This document shows, piece by piece, positions 43,963 through 53,500 of a stretch of 64,000 bases of DNA (positions are counted from its first letter, which is position 1; every line of letters starts with the position of its first letter). The notes beneath the pieces are model-generated. The model did no database searches and was not told where the DNA came from. It worked only from the letters and a program-made list of their open reading frames with translations. The translations under genes and the position numbers were made by a program. The stretch comes from CAZSAL01 sp964604825 (GTDB lineage Bacteria > Elusimicrobiota > Elusimicrobia > 2-01-FULL-59-12), in NCBI GenBank assembly GCA_964604825.1, contig CAZSAL010000009.1, positions 1-64,000 of the forward strand. The letters run 5' to 3'.

Positions 43963-44033
43963 TCCGGGATCATCTAACGGTAGGATGAGAGACTCTGAAT
44001 CTCTTCGTCTAGGTTCGAATCCTAGTCCCGGAG
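43963..44033 (+). tRNA. tRNA-Gln (anticodon CTG)
   Basis: The acceptor stem TCCGGGA/TCCCGGA pairs perfectly. The D-arm is a short ATC/GAT stem with a TAACGGTAG loop. The anticodon stem AGAGA/TCTCT encloses CTCTGAA, giving anticodon CTG (reads CAG). The T-arm CTAGG/CCTAG carries TTCGAAT. The discriminator is G, and CCA is not encoded. Sequence reading is by eye, but all four arms fit. Confidence 0.9.
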
Positions 44034-44067
44034 CCGACCGCATACTGTACAATGCTGAGAGCTTGTC

Positions 44068-44748
44068 ATGAACCGCATTCTAATCATCGAAGACGAAAAA
44101 GACATTGTCCGGCTGGTGAAATATAACCTGGAAAAACAGGGTTTTGAAGTTTTATCCGCATCTGACGGCGCATCCGGCCTGGAACTTGCGCGTAAAGAAA
44201 AACCCGACCTTATAATCCTCGATTTGATGCTGCCCAAAATTGACGGGCTGGAAATATGCCGGACACTGCGCCAGGATTCCCGGGTACCGATCATTATGCT
44301 CACTGCCAAAAAAGAGGAAGTTGACCGTGTGTTGGGGCTGGAACTCGGTGCCGATGACTACATGACCAAGCCATTCAGCATGCGTGAATTGCTGGTTCGT
44401 ATAAAAAATATTCTCCGCAGGGCGCGGGCGGAGGAATCCTCCGTAGAGGCCTTCCAGTGCGGCGATTTGAAGATCGACCTGTCGAGATACACGGTGAATT
44501 TGAAAGGCAAGCCGGTCTCTCTCAGCTCTAAGGAATTCGAGTTCCTGAAAATATTGATTCAGGCGCACGGCAAGGCGTTGACCCGTGATCAGCTTCTGGA
44601 GCGGGTCTGGGGGTACGATCGCTCCATGGATATTGATACGCGGACGGTGGATCAGCATATCGCGCGCCTCCGGGATAAACTGGGCTCAGAAGCCAGGCGT
44701 GTTATCACAGTGAAAAATGTCGGGTATCGATTTGCTGTGGAAAAGTAG
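44068..44748 (+). CDS. phoB: PhoB-like response regulator (OmpR family)
   Basis: The 226-aa protein has an N-terminal receiver domain with acidic pocket IIEDE (6-10), phospho-acceptor D52 (LIILDLMLPKIDG) and K101 (MTKPF). It ends in an OmpR/PhoB winged-helix DNA-binding domain (about 125-226, including LSSKEFEFLKILIQAHGK and VDQHIARLRDKLG). The assignment to PhoB rests on its neighbours: PhoU-like, pit, phoR, and several PHO-box-like sites downstream. It is probably activated by PhoR under phosphate limitation. Confidence 0.9.
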   Translation: MNRILIIEDEKDIVRLVKYNLEKQGFEVLSASDGASGLELARKEKPDLIILDLMLPKIDGLEICRTLRQDSRVPIIMLTAKKEEVDRVLGLELGADDYMTKPFSMRELLVRIKNILRRARAEESSVEAFQCGDLKIDLSRYTVNLKGKPVSLSSKEFEFLKILIQAHGKALTRDQLLERVWGYDRSMDIDTRTVDQHIARLRDKLGSEARRVITVKNVGYRFAVEK

Positions 44749-44784
44749 ATAGGTGTTCATAAAACACAAAAAGGGAGATACGCA

Positions 44785-45411
44785 ATGGGTTTTAGCCTCA
44801 TTCCAAAAGATGAGAAATTTTTTGATTTGTTAGAAGAAGCTTCCGATAACGTTATTCATTCCGCCTCCGTTTTTCGGGACATGGTGGCCACCTGGCAGCA
44901 GAGTAATGAAAAAGCCAAAGAAATCCGCGAATTGGAACATGCAGGCGACCGTATGACCCACGAAATATTCAACAGACTCAACCGCACATTTATCACCCCG
45001 ATTGATCGGGAAGATATTCATGCTTTGGCCAGCGAACTGGATGATGTCGTGGACATCATCCAGTCCACTACTGATCGGATGTTGCTTTATCGCATCGATT
45101 CCACGTCGGCTTCTTTGGTTAACATGGCGAATGTCCTGCTGCAGTCGGCTGAAGTTATCGGGAAAGCGGTCAAGAGCCTCCGCGATCTTACGCACAGCCG
45201 CCGCACGCTGGATTTTTGCATCGAAGCGAACCGGCTGGAAAATGAGGGCGACGTATTTCTGAAGACCGCCATAGGAGAACTTTTCGCCAACCAGAATAAT
45301 GTGCTGGAAATCATTAAATGGAAGGAAATATACGAAGCCACTGAATTTGCCATCGATAAGTGCGAAGATATAGCCAATACTATCGAAGGCATTATCGTTA
45401 AAAACGCCTGA
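44785..45411 (+). CDS. PhoU-like (DUF47) Pit accessory protein
   Basis: The 208-aa all-helical protein belongs to the DUF47/PhoU-like family usually encoded next to Pit transporters. The core is EEASDNVIHSASVFRDMV, with EHAGDRMTHEIFNRLNRTF and the metal-binding ASELDDVVDIIQSTTDRM in PhoU-like three-helix bundles. A GGGAGA site precedes the ATG. It probably regulates the Pit transporter that starts 3 bp after its stop. It sits between phoB and pit. Confidence 0.92.
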   Translation: MGFSLIPKDEKFFDLLEEASDNVIHSASVFRDMVATWQQSNEKAKEIRELEHAGDRMTHEIFNRLNRTFITPIDREDIHALASELDDVVDIIQSTTDRMLLYRIDSTSASLVNMANVLLQSAEVIGKAVKSLRDLTHSRRTLDFCIEANRLENEGDVFLKTAIGELFANQNNVLEIIKWKEIYEATEFAIDKCEDIANTIEGIIVKNA

Positions 45412-45413
45412 TC

Positions 45414-46421
45414 ATGCTGGCCCACCTGGTTGCCGCACCTCATTACGTTCTCCTGATCATCGTTATTGCTTTGTGCTTTGATTTTATTAATGGGTTTCAC
45501 GATTCCGCGAATTCCATCGCAACCGTAGTATCGACGCGCGTTTTAACCCCCCGATTAGCCGTGGCATGGGCCGCTTTTTTCAATTTTGTCGCAGCTTTCG
45601 GTTTTGGTGTGAAAGTGGCGAAAACGATCGGCAAAGGCGTAATCCATCCCGGTGTTGTGGATTCGCATGTGATTTTTGCCGCTCTTATCGGGGCGATAAT
45701 TTGGGACCTGATAACCTGGTATTATGGCCTGCCCACCAGTTCTTCTCATGCTCTGATTGGCGGTTTTGCTGGGGCGGCCATAATTAAAGCGGGGTGGTCC
45801 TCGCTTATCGCCGAAGGGTTCATAAAAATCGCAGCCTTCATTGTGATCTCTCCGGTTATGGGACTGGTTTTCGGCTTTCTTCTGATGGTGCTGGTGCTGA
45901 ATTTGGCAAAAGATTTTACTCCGGACCGCGTGGACAGATTCTTTCGAAAAGGTCAATTGTTTTCCGCCGCTCTCTACAGCCTGGGGCACGGCACGAATGA
46001 TGCCCAAAAAACAATGGGATTAATATACATATTGTTGATATCCAGCCGCCTTATCCCTGAATCAGCCGGTGTGCCGATATGGGTGATATTGAGTTGCCAT
46101 GCCGCCATAGCTCTGGGAACGTTTTTTGGCGGTTGGCGGATAGTAAAAACTATGGGTCAAAAAATCGCCAAGCTCAAACCGGTTGGTGGATTCTGCGCTG
46201 AGACCGGAGGCGCAATTATGCTTTTAGGTACTGCGGCGGCCGGTATTCCGGTCAGTACTACTCATACGATTACGGGAGCGATCATGGGGGTTGGATCCAC
46301 CCGACGCTTGTCAGCGGTGCGCTGGGGTGTTGCTACGCGTATTGTCTGGGCTTGGGTTCTGACAATCCCTGCGGCTGCCATGACGGCTGCGGCCAGTTAT
46401 AAGTTAATAATGTTATTTTAG
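45414..46421 (+). CDS. pit: Inorganic phosphate transporter, PiT family
   Basis: The 335-aa inner-membrane transporter has about ten helices. The two inverted PiT signatures are present: FINGFHDSANSIATVVSTRV (about 22-42) and GHGTNDAQKTMGLIY (about 193-207). These provide low-affinity, cation-driven phosphate uptake. The start is coupled to the PhoU-like gene (3 bp). No pst genes are in the window. Its position inside a phoB-phoR locus supports a phosphate role. Confidence 0.95.
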   Translation: MLAHLVAAPHYVLLIIVIALCFDFINGFHDSANSIATVVSTRVLTPRLAVAWAAFFNFVAAFGFGVKVAKTIGKGVIHPGVVDSHVIFAALIGAIIWDLITWYYGLPTSSSHALIGGFAGAAIIKAGWSSLIAEGFIKIAAFIVISPVMGLVFGFLLMVLVLNLAKDFTPDRVDRFFRKGQLFSAALYSLGHGTNDAQKTMGLIYILLISSRLIPESAGVPIWVILSCHAAIALGTFFGGWRIVKTMGQKIAKLKPVGGFCAETGGAIMLLGTAAAGIPVSTTHTITGAIMGVGSTRRLSAVRWGVATRIVWAWVLTIPAAAMTAAASYKLIMLF

Positions 46422-46443
46422 CGGTCTCGGAGTCCGGGGAAAT

Positions 46444-48216
46444 ATGCATTTTACCTTCGCCAAAAAACTTACCTTAAGTTATCTGTTTGTCGTCCTTGTA
46501 ACACTTGTCTTGACAGGACTGTTGTTCACCCGTCGTCTCCGGTCCGATTTTATTTCACACCTGGAACAATCGCTCGTCTCACAGGCAATTCTCACCCGCG
46601 CCGACACGATGCCCGCCTTTGAACAAAAGGTCGGGGCATATCAGTCCATAGTTCAGGCTCTGGCCAGGGAAACAGGATCTCGGATTACTTTGATTCGCGC
46701 GGATGGAACCGTCATATCGGATTCCGAACAGGATCCCGGCGAATTAGCCGGTATGGAAAATCATCTGATGAGACCGGAAGTTCAGGCTGCCCTGAATACG
46801 GGCAGTGGTAAAGCGATACGCTACAGCAAAACCCTCCAAGAAGACATGCTTTATGTGGCTGTGCCGGCAGTATCCTCGGGAAAGCTTAATGGAGTTGTGC
46901 GAACCGCGTTGCCTCTGACTGAAGTAAACCGGCGGATTTCAACCTTTCAGAAAGATCTGCTTCGTGCAGGAGCAGCAGCCATGATCTTCGCACTGGCTAT
47001 CGCGGTGCTGTCTGTTCGGCGCGTCAGCAGACCGCTTGAAAAATTGACTGATCTGGCGCAAAGGATTGGGAGAGGGGAATATCCAGCCGAACAGTCTGTC
47101 GAAACGCCTGACGAATTTGGTCAACTGGCCAAAACGCTGGTTGAAATGTCTAAACGTATTCAGGAAAAGGTTCAGGAGCTGAATCTTGAACGCACCCAAC
47201 TGGCGGCGATACTTTCGGCCCTTGTTGAAAGCGTGATCGCTGTTGACCACGAAGGAAAAATTCTCTTTTTGAACCCGGCTGCCGAGAGTCTGTTCCGCGT
47301 AAGTGCTTTGCAGGTTAAAGGCCGTCCAATGCTGGAAGCGCTCCGGCACAGTGTGTTGAGTGACGTTATCGCTAAAACGCTGACCGGCAAAAAAGTTGTT
47401 GCTGAGGAAATAACGGTCCATTCTCCGGAAGAACATATCCTTGCCGTTCAGGCTCTGCCCGTGGCTTATGGCGAAGGGCGGACAGGGATACTGGTCGCGC
47501 TCAACGACATTACGGATCTGCGGAAGCTTGAACGCGTACGGCAGGAATTCGTTGCCAATGTTACGCATGAGCTCAAAACGCCGCTGACGTCAATCAAAGG
47601 ATTTACGGAGACGCTTCTGGATGGCGCGCTGGAAGACCCTTCTCATAACCGGGAGTTTTTAACGACAATCCAGGAACATGCGACCCGCCTTGGGTTTCTG
47701 ATTGATGACCTGCTGGATCTGGCGGCAATCGAGGCGAAAAGAATGGAGTACCGGTTCGAATCGGTCTCGGTGCCTGATGTCGTAGAGCGCATCTTAAAAG
47801 GGCTTGCACCCATGGCAAAAGGAGGAAAAATCCAGATTCAAAACGATCTTTCTCCTTCTTTGCCAAAAGTACGAGCTGACCGCGATAAACTGGCGCAGGT
47901 TTTTATCAACCTGATTGATAATGCCATTAAATTTAACAAACCTAATGGCTTGATCAAGATTTCCGCTGAAGCAAAGGGGAAAAACCTGGTTATTTCCGTG
48001 CGTGATTCGGGAATTGGAATTCCACAAACGGACCTGCCTCGCATCTTTGAGCGATTTTATCGGGTCGATAAGGCCCGTTCCCGAGAAATGGGGGGCACTG
48101 GCCTCGGCCTTTCCATTGTGAAACACTTGGTTGAGGCCCATCATGGGACGGTGAGCGTCCAAAGTATCGTTGATCAAGGTTCCAATTTTACTGTAAGCCT
48201 GCCTTTGGCGCTCTAG
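46444..48216 (+). CDS. phoR: PhoR-like sensor histidine kinase
   Basis: The 590-aa membrane kinase has TM1 (about 12-29), a periplasmic sensor region of about 140 residues, TM2 (about 176-190), HAMP (about 192-245) and PAS (about 255-360). HisKA has phospho-His H375 in VTHELKTP, and the HATPase domain has NLIDNAIKFN, DSGIGIP and GTGLGLSI. This is the long PhoR form with an extracytoplasmic domain. It starts 23 bp after pit and should phosphorylate the PhoB-like protein encoded in the same locus. Confidence 0.93.
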   Translation: MHFTFAKKLTLSYLFVVLVTLVLTGLLFTRRLRSDFISHLEQSLVSQAILTRADTMPAFEQKVGAYQSIVQALARETGSRITLIRADGTVISDSEQDPGELAGMENHLMRPEVQAALNTGSGKAIRYSKTLQEDMLYVAVPAVSSGKLNGVVRTALPLTEVNRRISTFQKDLLRAGAAAMIFALAIAVLSVRRVSRPLEKLTDLAQRIGRGEYPAEQSVETPDEFGQLAKTLVEMSKRIQEKVQELNLERTQLAAILSALVESVIAVDHEGKILFLNPAAESLFRVSALQVKGRPMLEALRHSVLSDVIAKTLTGKKVVAEEITVHSPEEHILAVQALPVAYGEGRTGILVALNDITDLRKLERVRQEFVANVTHELKTPLTSIKGFTETLLDGALEDPSHNREFLTTIQEHATRLGFLIDDLLDLAAIEAKRMEYRFESVSVPDVVERILKGLAPMAKGGKIQIQNDLSPSLPKVRADRDKLAQVFINLIDNAIKFNKPNGLIKISAEAKGKNLVISVRDSGIGIPQTDLPRIFERFYRVDKARSREMGGTGLGLSIVKHLVEAHHGTVSVQSIVDQGSNFTVSLPLAL

Positions 48217-48314
48217 CCAACAACAGATCCTTTACCTACGTGTAGCCGCCTGGAAACCTAAACTCAATCCCAAATCGATTCAACAGTACGCCCCTCTTTT
48301 AATAGAGGATATTT

Positions 48315-48370
48315 TTGTCACACAAATGTTACGTGGTTGTTACGGCAACGTTACAAACAACATTTATAAT
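48315..48370 (+). promoter_or_regulatory. Four-unit PHO box plus -10 (site P1)
   Basis: Units TTGTCAC (48315), ATGTTAC (48326), TTGTTAC (48337) and ACGTTAC (48348) recur at exact 11-bp intervals. A perfect TATAAT (48365-48370) starts 10 nt after the last unit. In known PHO promoters PhoB sites replace the -35 at this distance. It should drive the 48427 gene. Confidence 0.8.
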
Positions 48371-48426
48371 TCTCCAATACGTAACATTGCGCGTCGTTAT
48401 AAAAAGGGAGAAAGAAAAACCAACAC

Positions 48427-50475
48427 TTGGTTCTTTCACCTCTTTTTCAACGGTTTGTAACGCAGAATATAGTCCTTCTTTTTCTCTGCAATCCTCTGTT
48501 TGATGGTTGTTTAAATTTGGATCCATTTCAGGGACTTTCTCCTGCGCAATTCTGGCTCAGAAACCATTATCCCTCGCTCCTTACCGCAAAAGCGCTGCAG
48601 CAGCATTACGACGATCTTTTGAAAGGTTACGAAGTTCCTCAGACCGGTCTTTTCTTGAGCTTTCCTGAAACGTCAGATCAACGTCTTGTCCAGCAGGCCT
48701 CTACTTATGATCAGGGTGTTATGGGAATTCTGCTGCTTAAACTGCACGACTTTAAGCGCGTCGCGGCCATCCTGCGGTTTTATCAGCATGCGTGGCAGGA
48801 GGCCAAAGAACGCAGCGGCCCGCGAAAAAACGTATTTGGTTTTGCCAACTTCTACAATGCCTACTACGGTGTTGAAGGAGTAGAAAAGACCATGCATGTC
48901 GGGCCGAACGTCTGGATCGGTCTTCTCGCGTCGCGCTATTATCGCCGGACCGGCGAGATCTGGGCGCGCGACCTGGCGCTTGAAATAGCGCGTTGGGAAA
49001 TCCGGAGCGTTCCCCATACAGACGGCGCGGTAGCCATGGGTGAAATTCCCTGGAACGGCGCTCCCTGGTCTAATATTTATTCGACAGAAAATAATATCAG
49101 TACCTACGCGTTCCTCTCCGATTTGCTCAAGGGGGAATCCCTTCCACCGGCAGACATGGAGTTAATCCGCAAAGAACGCAAAGCGATCGGCCGCTGGCTT
49201 TTGACCAAAGCCTATCATACGGACCAGAACGCTGTGATCCGCGGGTTCAATCCCGGCGGTGTTGACGATATTCCCGCAGTGGATTCCTATACCTGGTACA
49301 TCGACGCCCTGCGGCCGGGGACATTCGAAAAAATGGGAATTCCTCTGCGCCGTCTGATGAAGCGCCTGCACGAAGAATTCTTGGTGAAGGTAGGTCGTTT
49401 AAAAGGCATTGATTGCGTTGATCAGCGGACGGCAAAAGCCACTTATGAAGATGCGCTGCATGAACGTATCATGGATCCGAATTGGCATCGCCCCGAAGGA
49501 GACGATCACCGTCTGATCTGGTACGAAGGAACAGGACAGTTTATTGTAGCGCTGCAGGACATGGCGGTTCATGCCGTGAACCAGGCTTTTGAACTCCCGG
49601 AAGGTCCGCAGCGCGACCGGGTTCTTGGTGTGGCCGAAGGCTGGCTGCAGGAGGCAAAAGAATACGCCGATGCCATGGATGCCGCCGCTTTCCGCACGGA
49701 AGCCTCCGGTGTCAGCTATCCACTCGCTACAAGGGGAAGATTTTATCTGTTCGGCTGGCCCGCTCCGCAGCCGGCAAGAGATCATCCTGCTAATGCCGTG
49801 GCGCCTTTGGCCTGGCGGATTTTTGCCGGGATGGGCTATGAACCCTTATCTGATACGGATCTTAAACCTTCAGGGAAGTGGTACGTAAAAAAAGCGTCGT
49901 ATCATTATGAAACGGTCCGCGATCCTGGAACGGAAATCCTTTATGGCGCCAGCGAGGAAATGTCTATCAGGGCCTGGCAGCTGTTCGAGTCCGGGCTATA
50001 CGACAAGGCCTGGAGGCAATCGCGGGCGACGATCCACCTGTGGGAAGAAGACGCCGGAAGGCTGGAAGCGCGCAAAGAGAAGGCAGTGGGCGGCTTTCTT
50101 TTCTATGACGGCACGGTAGCATCTTTTCAGCGCATTCACGATTACTGGGCGCTCAATGACGTGGCCGCCAGCTATTTTGTCTGCGCGGAGATCTGCGATC
50201 GCGAGGGGCGCTATCAGGAAGCAAAAATCATCTTTTCTCACATCTTAAAGGATTTTACGCTGGCCCAAATTTGGGATAAACGGGGCTGGTTCTGGACGCC
50301 TGCTGAGACCATCGCCGAGGATTTCATCGCACCGTTTCCTGAACGTTACTCTGAGCTTATGGCTGATGTCCCGGAAACGTTCAGGATCAATCCCCGATTT
50401 ATTCCCGGATGGAATTCAACTCCTCAAGCAATGGCAGCCAAGACTCCGCAGTGGTATTACGACGCAATCCAATGA
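48427..50475 (+). CDS. Exported (alpha/alpha)6-barrel-like protein, possible glycoside hydrolase
   Basis: This 682-aa protein has a hydrophobic N-terminus (about 12-27) consistent with export. I cannot place it in a numbered glycosidase family. The helical hairpin pattern, TYDQGVMGILLLKLHDF, and many aromatic segments (IPWNGAPWSNIYSTENN, YTWYIDAL, IWYEGTGQFIVAL, GWFWTPAET) suggest a six-hairpin fold typical of endoglucanase-like enzymes. The start is a TTG at 48427 behind AAGGGAGAAA, but the spacing is long and the start is uncertain. PHO-box control suggests it acts when phosphate is scarce. A terminator follows. Confidence 0.65.
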   Translation: MVLSPLFQRFVTQNIVLLFLCNPLFDGCLNLDPFQGLSPAQFWLRNHYPSLLTAKALQQHYDDLLKGYEVPQTGLFLSFPETSDQRLVQQASTYDQGVMGILLLKLHDFKRVAAILRFYQHAWQEAKERSGPRKNVFGFANFYNAYYGVEGVEKTMHVGPNVWIGLLASRYYRRTGEIWARDLALEIARWEIRSVPHTDGAVAMGEIPWNGAPWSNIYSTENNISTYAFLSDLLKGESLPPADMELIRKERKAIGRWLLTKAYHTDQNAVIRGFNPGGVDDIPAVDSYTWYIDALRPGTFEKMGIPLRRLMKRLHEEFLVKVGRLKGIDCVDQRTAKATYEDALHERIMDPNWHRPEGDDHRLIWYEGTGQFIVALQDMAVHAVNQAFELPEGPQRDRVLGVAEGWLQEAKEYADAMDAAAFRTEASGVSYPLATRGRFYLFGWPAPQPARDHPANAVAPLAWRIFAGMGYEPLSDTDLKPSGKWYVKKASYHYETVRDPGTEILYGASEEMSIRAWQLFESGLYDKAWRQSRATIHLWEEDAGRLEARKEKAVGGFLFYDGTVASFQRIHDYWALNDVAASYFVCAEICDREGRYQEAKIIFSHILKDFTLAQIWDKRGWFWTPAETIAEDFIAPFPERYSELMADVPETFRINPRFIPGWNSTPQAMAAKTPQWYYDAIQ

Positions 50476-50486
50476 TCCCTCATAAT

Positions 50487-50504
50487 GTGACAACTGCATG
50501 ACAA
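50487..50504 (-). promoter_or_regulatory. Two-unit PHO-box-like site (reverse orientation)
   Basis: On the minus strand TTGTCAT, 4 bp, TTGTCAC forms a perfect pair at 11-bp spacing, very close to the E. coli consensus. It points left, toward the end of the 48427 gene, where no minus-strand gene is known. It overlaps the start of the terminator at 50502. Function uncertain. Confidence 0.45.
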
Positions 50505-50533
50505 AAAGTCCCGAAATTTCATGGGACCTTTTG
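50502..50533 (+). terminator. Rho-independent terminator
   Basis: CAAAAAGTCCC pairs with GGGACCTTTTG around a 10-nt loop (one mismatch), 27 bp after the 48427 gene. Confidence 0.65.
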
Positions 50534-50599
50534 CCCTCGATTTTTAGCCCTTCGCTCTATCGATAAATTCCCTGCATCCAGCTACAATCTTCTCGTCGA

Positions 50600-53500
50600 A
50601 TGCCGCAGATGTTTTCTGCTGCTGCAGCGATAACAAAAAGGGAAATAGCCGTTCAATTTGGAGGCATGCTCTTCGTGCAGCCTTTTCCCTTTTTGCGTTT
50701 TTCCTTCATGACCCTCAAGCGGATCATCGGCATTGCGCTTTGCTGCGCCGTTTCCCTCGGAGACCCAGTCTGGGCTTCAGGAATCCATGTATCCATGAAT
50801 CGGAGCACCAGAGCGCTGGAGCACCGGAGCGATGTCTTTTCCCCGGTTCCCCGGTTCATCGGTTCTCCGGTTCGGTCATTCGAAGAGCAGACGGTAGTTC
50901 CCAGGCTTTCATGTGCGTATCGCGCGGGCGCCTCCACGCTGTCGGGTTTCCGTATACTGCGTGCCATGCTTTCGAACCAGGCCTCAGAGACCCCCCTGTC
51001 TCTCCATGAGGCTCTGCGTCATGCCCGGCGTTTTGTGGGCATCGATTTTGTCCAGGGTTTCCATAAGCCGGCCAATCCATTCGCTTTATGGTCATACGTC
51101 AATTTGATGGGAAGCAATTTTGAAGAACTTTTCGAGAATTTCAGGAATCTGGATTATGACGCTCCAGGTTACCGGGAAACAGCTGCGGCCTTGCGCCTTA
51201 ATCAGGACCTTTCCCGATATAGCGAGCTTCTCGAACTTTACGCCGATTTAAAAGAGAAAAATCCGGAAGATCCCAGATTGGCAGATCTTCGCGGCATCCT
51301 GCGGCATAAACAATACAACGGGATCCTGGCGAAAGAAGGTGACCGTAAACCCGGGCGCAGAGGCGGTATCCCGATCAATCGACGTACATGGGACGGTCGG
51401 GGTGACGAAACATGCGGTCTGATCATCGATGAAATCCTCCGGCTGCACAAGGAAGCTCCAGATAAAACGATTATTATCGACGATTGGGCCGTTTCGGATG
51501 GCATTACTTCCATGGGACTTGCCCGCCGGATCGAAGAAAATGACCTGTCGAGTTTTGTTTCCATACGGGCGTATGACAAGTCGTTATCCTTCTGGATTTC
51601 CGACAAAATGCTCGATGGCTACCGGCTGATTTTTGACGCCAGCGGGCATTTAATCCAGGCTGTGCCCGTAAATCCAGGCCGGCTTTGGGTGCGCTGGACT
51701 CTGGCGGATTATTTCTCCAAGTGGGTCCGGGACAAGCTGGAACGATGGATGTCCACCCGGGGGAACACTCTTGTCGGCAGGGAACGATTTCCCGTCCGGA
51801 ATATACCTATTGAAACGCTTGAGAAACGTTTCATGCAGGCAAAAGCACAGGAAGACGGTTCTCTGGTGCGTATCTCACTGTTGGACCCCGAGGTAGAAGC
51901 CTACAGTCGGGCGCATCCTCGTCTGCTGCAGTTTTTTGAAGCCGATATTAGACAGCCGCCTTTCCGTGGTAACCCGGATGAACAGGCTTCAGTGATCCGC
52001 GTCATGGGGCTCATGATGCGGAATAAGGAATATTTCAGCGATTCCACAATTAAACGGACGCTGGCTAACCTTGCAGGTAACTCTTTCCCCGAGCAGGAAG
52101 GCATGATGCTTAACGGTGTGGTCGGTTCCATTAAGAAGCCGGAACAGTTATTCCTTGATGTTTATCGCTTCAACGGGGAGTCTCTGAATTTGGAAGATTC
52201 CAGAGGGTACAAAACTGACCGTGGCTGGGAACAGATTTATTTATCCGAATTCCCTCATGAACTGCCTCGCGACGGCGGAGTTTCCGGTAGCGCCTCGGGC
52301 GCTTCGGTTGGCAATAACAGACAAAAACGCAGATCAGGCGCCTCTATGTTCACATCCCTGGCAGGGCACAGGCAGGTTATTTTGATAGCTGGGGTTCTGT
52401 TGTTGCTGCTGGTTATGGTGTCTTTCCCTTTAGCCGCTCATTCCTTGGCGGCAACCGCGCTCCATCCGGCCGTGCACCATATTGCGCCTGTTGCGCAGCA
52501 GGGTGTTGACCACGTAATGCATGGCGCGCAAATGTTTTCCGTCCCGGGAATTAACGGCCTGCCGACGGTTACCGATTACGATAAAATCAACCCCGGATAT
52601 ATAAATCATCTGGTTCAGAATTTAGTGAACGGAACGGACGGTTTTTCCCTGCATCGCGATTTACTAACCCAGACGCTGCATCATCAGCCTGACAATCAGG
52701 AACTCGTAGATTACGTCAGGCATCTTCATATGCTGAGGGTTGATGTCAGTCATGCAGGCCCGCAGCCGATACATGACCTGGCCCAGAAAGTTCTCATTAT
52801 GGATCACCAGATCTATCAGCCCGGTCAGGCGATCCCGAATTTTTCCGGAAAAGAAATTGAAGCAATGACAGAGGTCATTAAAACGGCCAACCCGCATGGC
52901 ATTATGGGGAATCAGGTCTGGATCCCGGAATTTTTCAAACCTCATCTGGATGTGGTAACTGATCCTAAAATGGTGGATTGGCATTCGTTCAGCTGCCTGC
53001 CGCTGCATCCTGTCTCGCCCGGCCATCAAGGTTTTCCCTTCTCTTCGCATTTTCCGAATCTACATCAAGCGCCGGCAGCTCCAGCGCATTTAGTCGCGCC
53101 TGCTCCGGCTACCACAGTTCCGCCCGCTCAAACTCCACCGGTGGCGCCAGCTCCGGTTCATCCGGTTGCACCCGCTCCTGCTCCCGGCGTGCAACCTGCT
53201 GCCCCTCCGGCTCTGCCATCGCCACAGGCATCTACGCATCCTCCTATAGTGCCGTACGCGGCAAAAGATTTGGATTCTTATGTTCCCTATCCGCTGCAGT
53301 TGATTCTCAAAGAAATAATGGAAGGTGGTTTCGGCCTGGCAGCGTTGATTGTATCGTTGAGATGGATCTTACGGGTACCGCGCATAACGCCCGTGCCGCC
53401 TCCCGGCTCTCCGGAGGAAGGCTTGATGAAGCAGGATAGAAGGATGCTCCGGATTTATGGAGTTCTGGAAGACATGGGGCAGGATAACCGAAAAGCCCTT

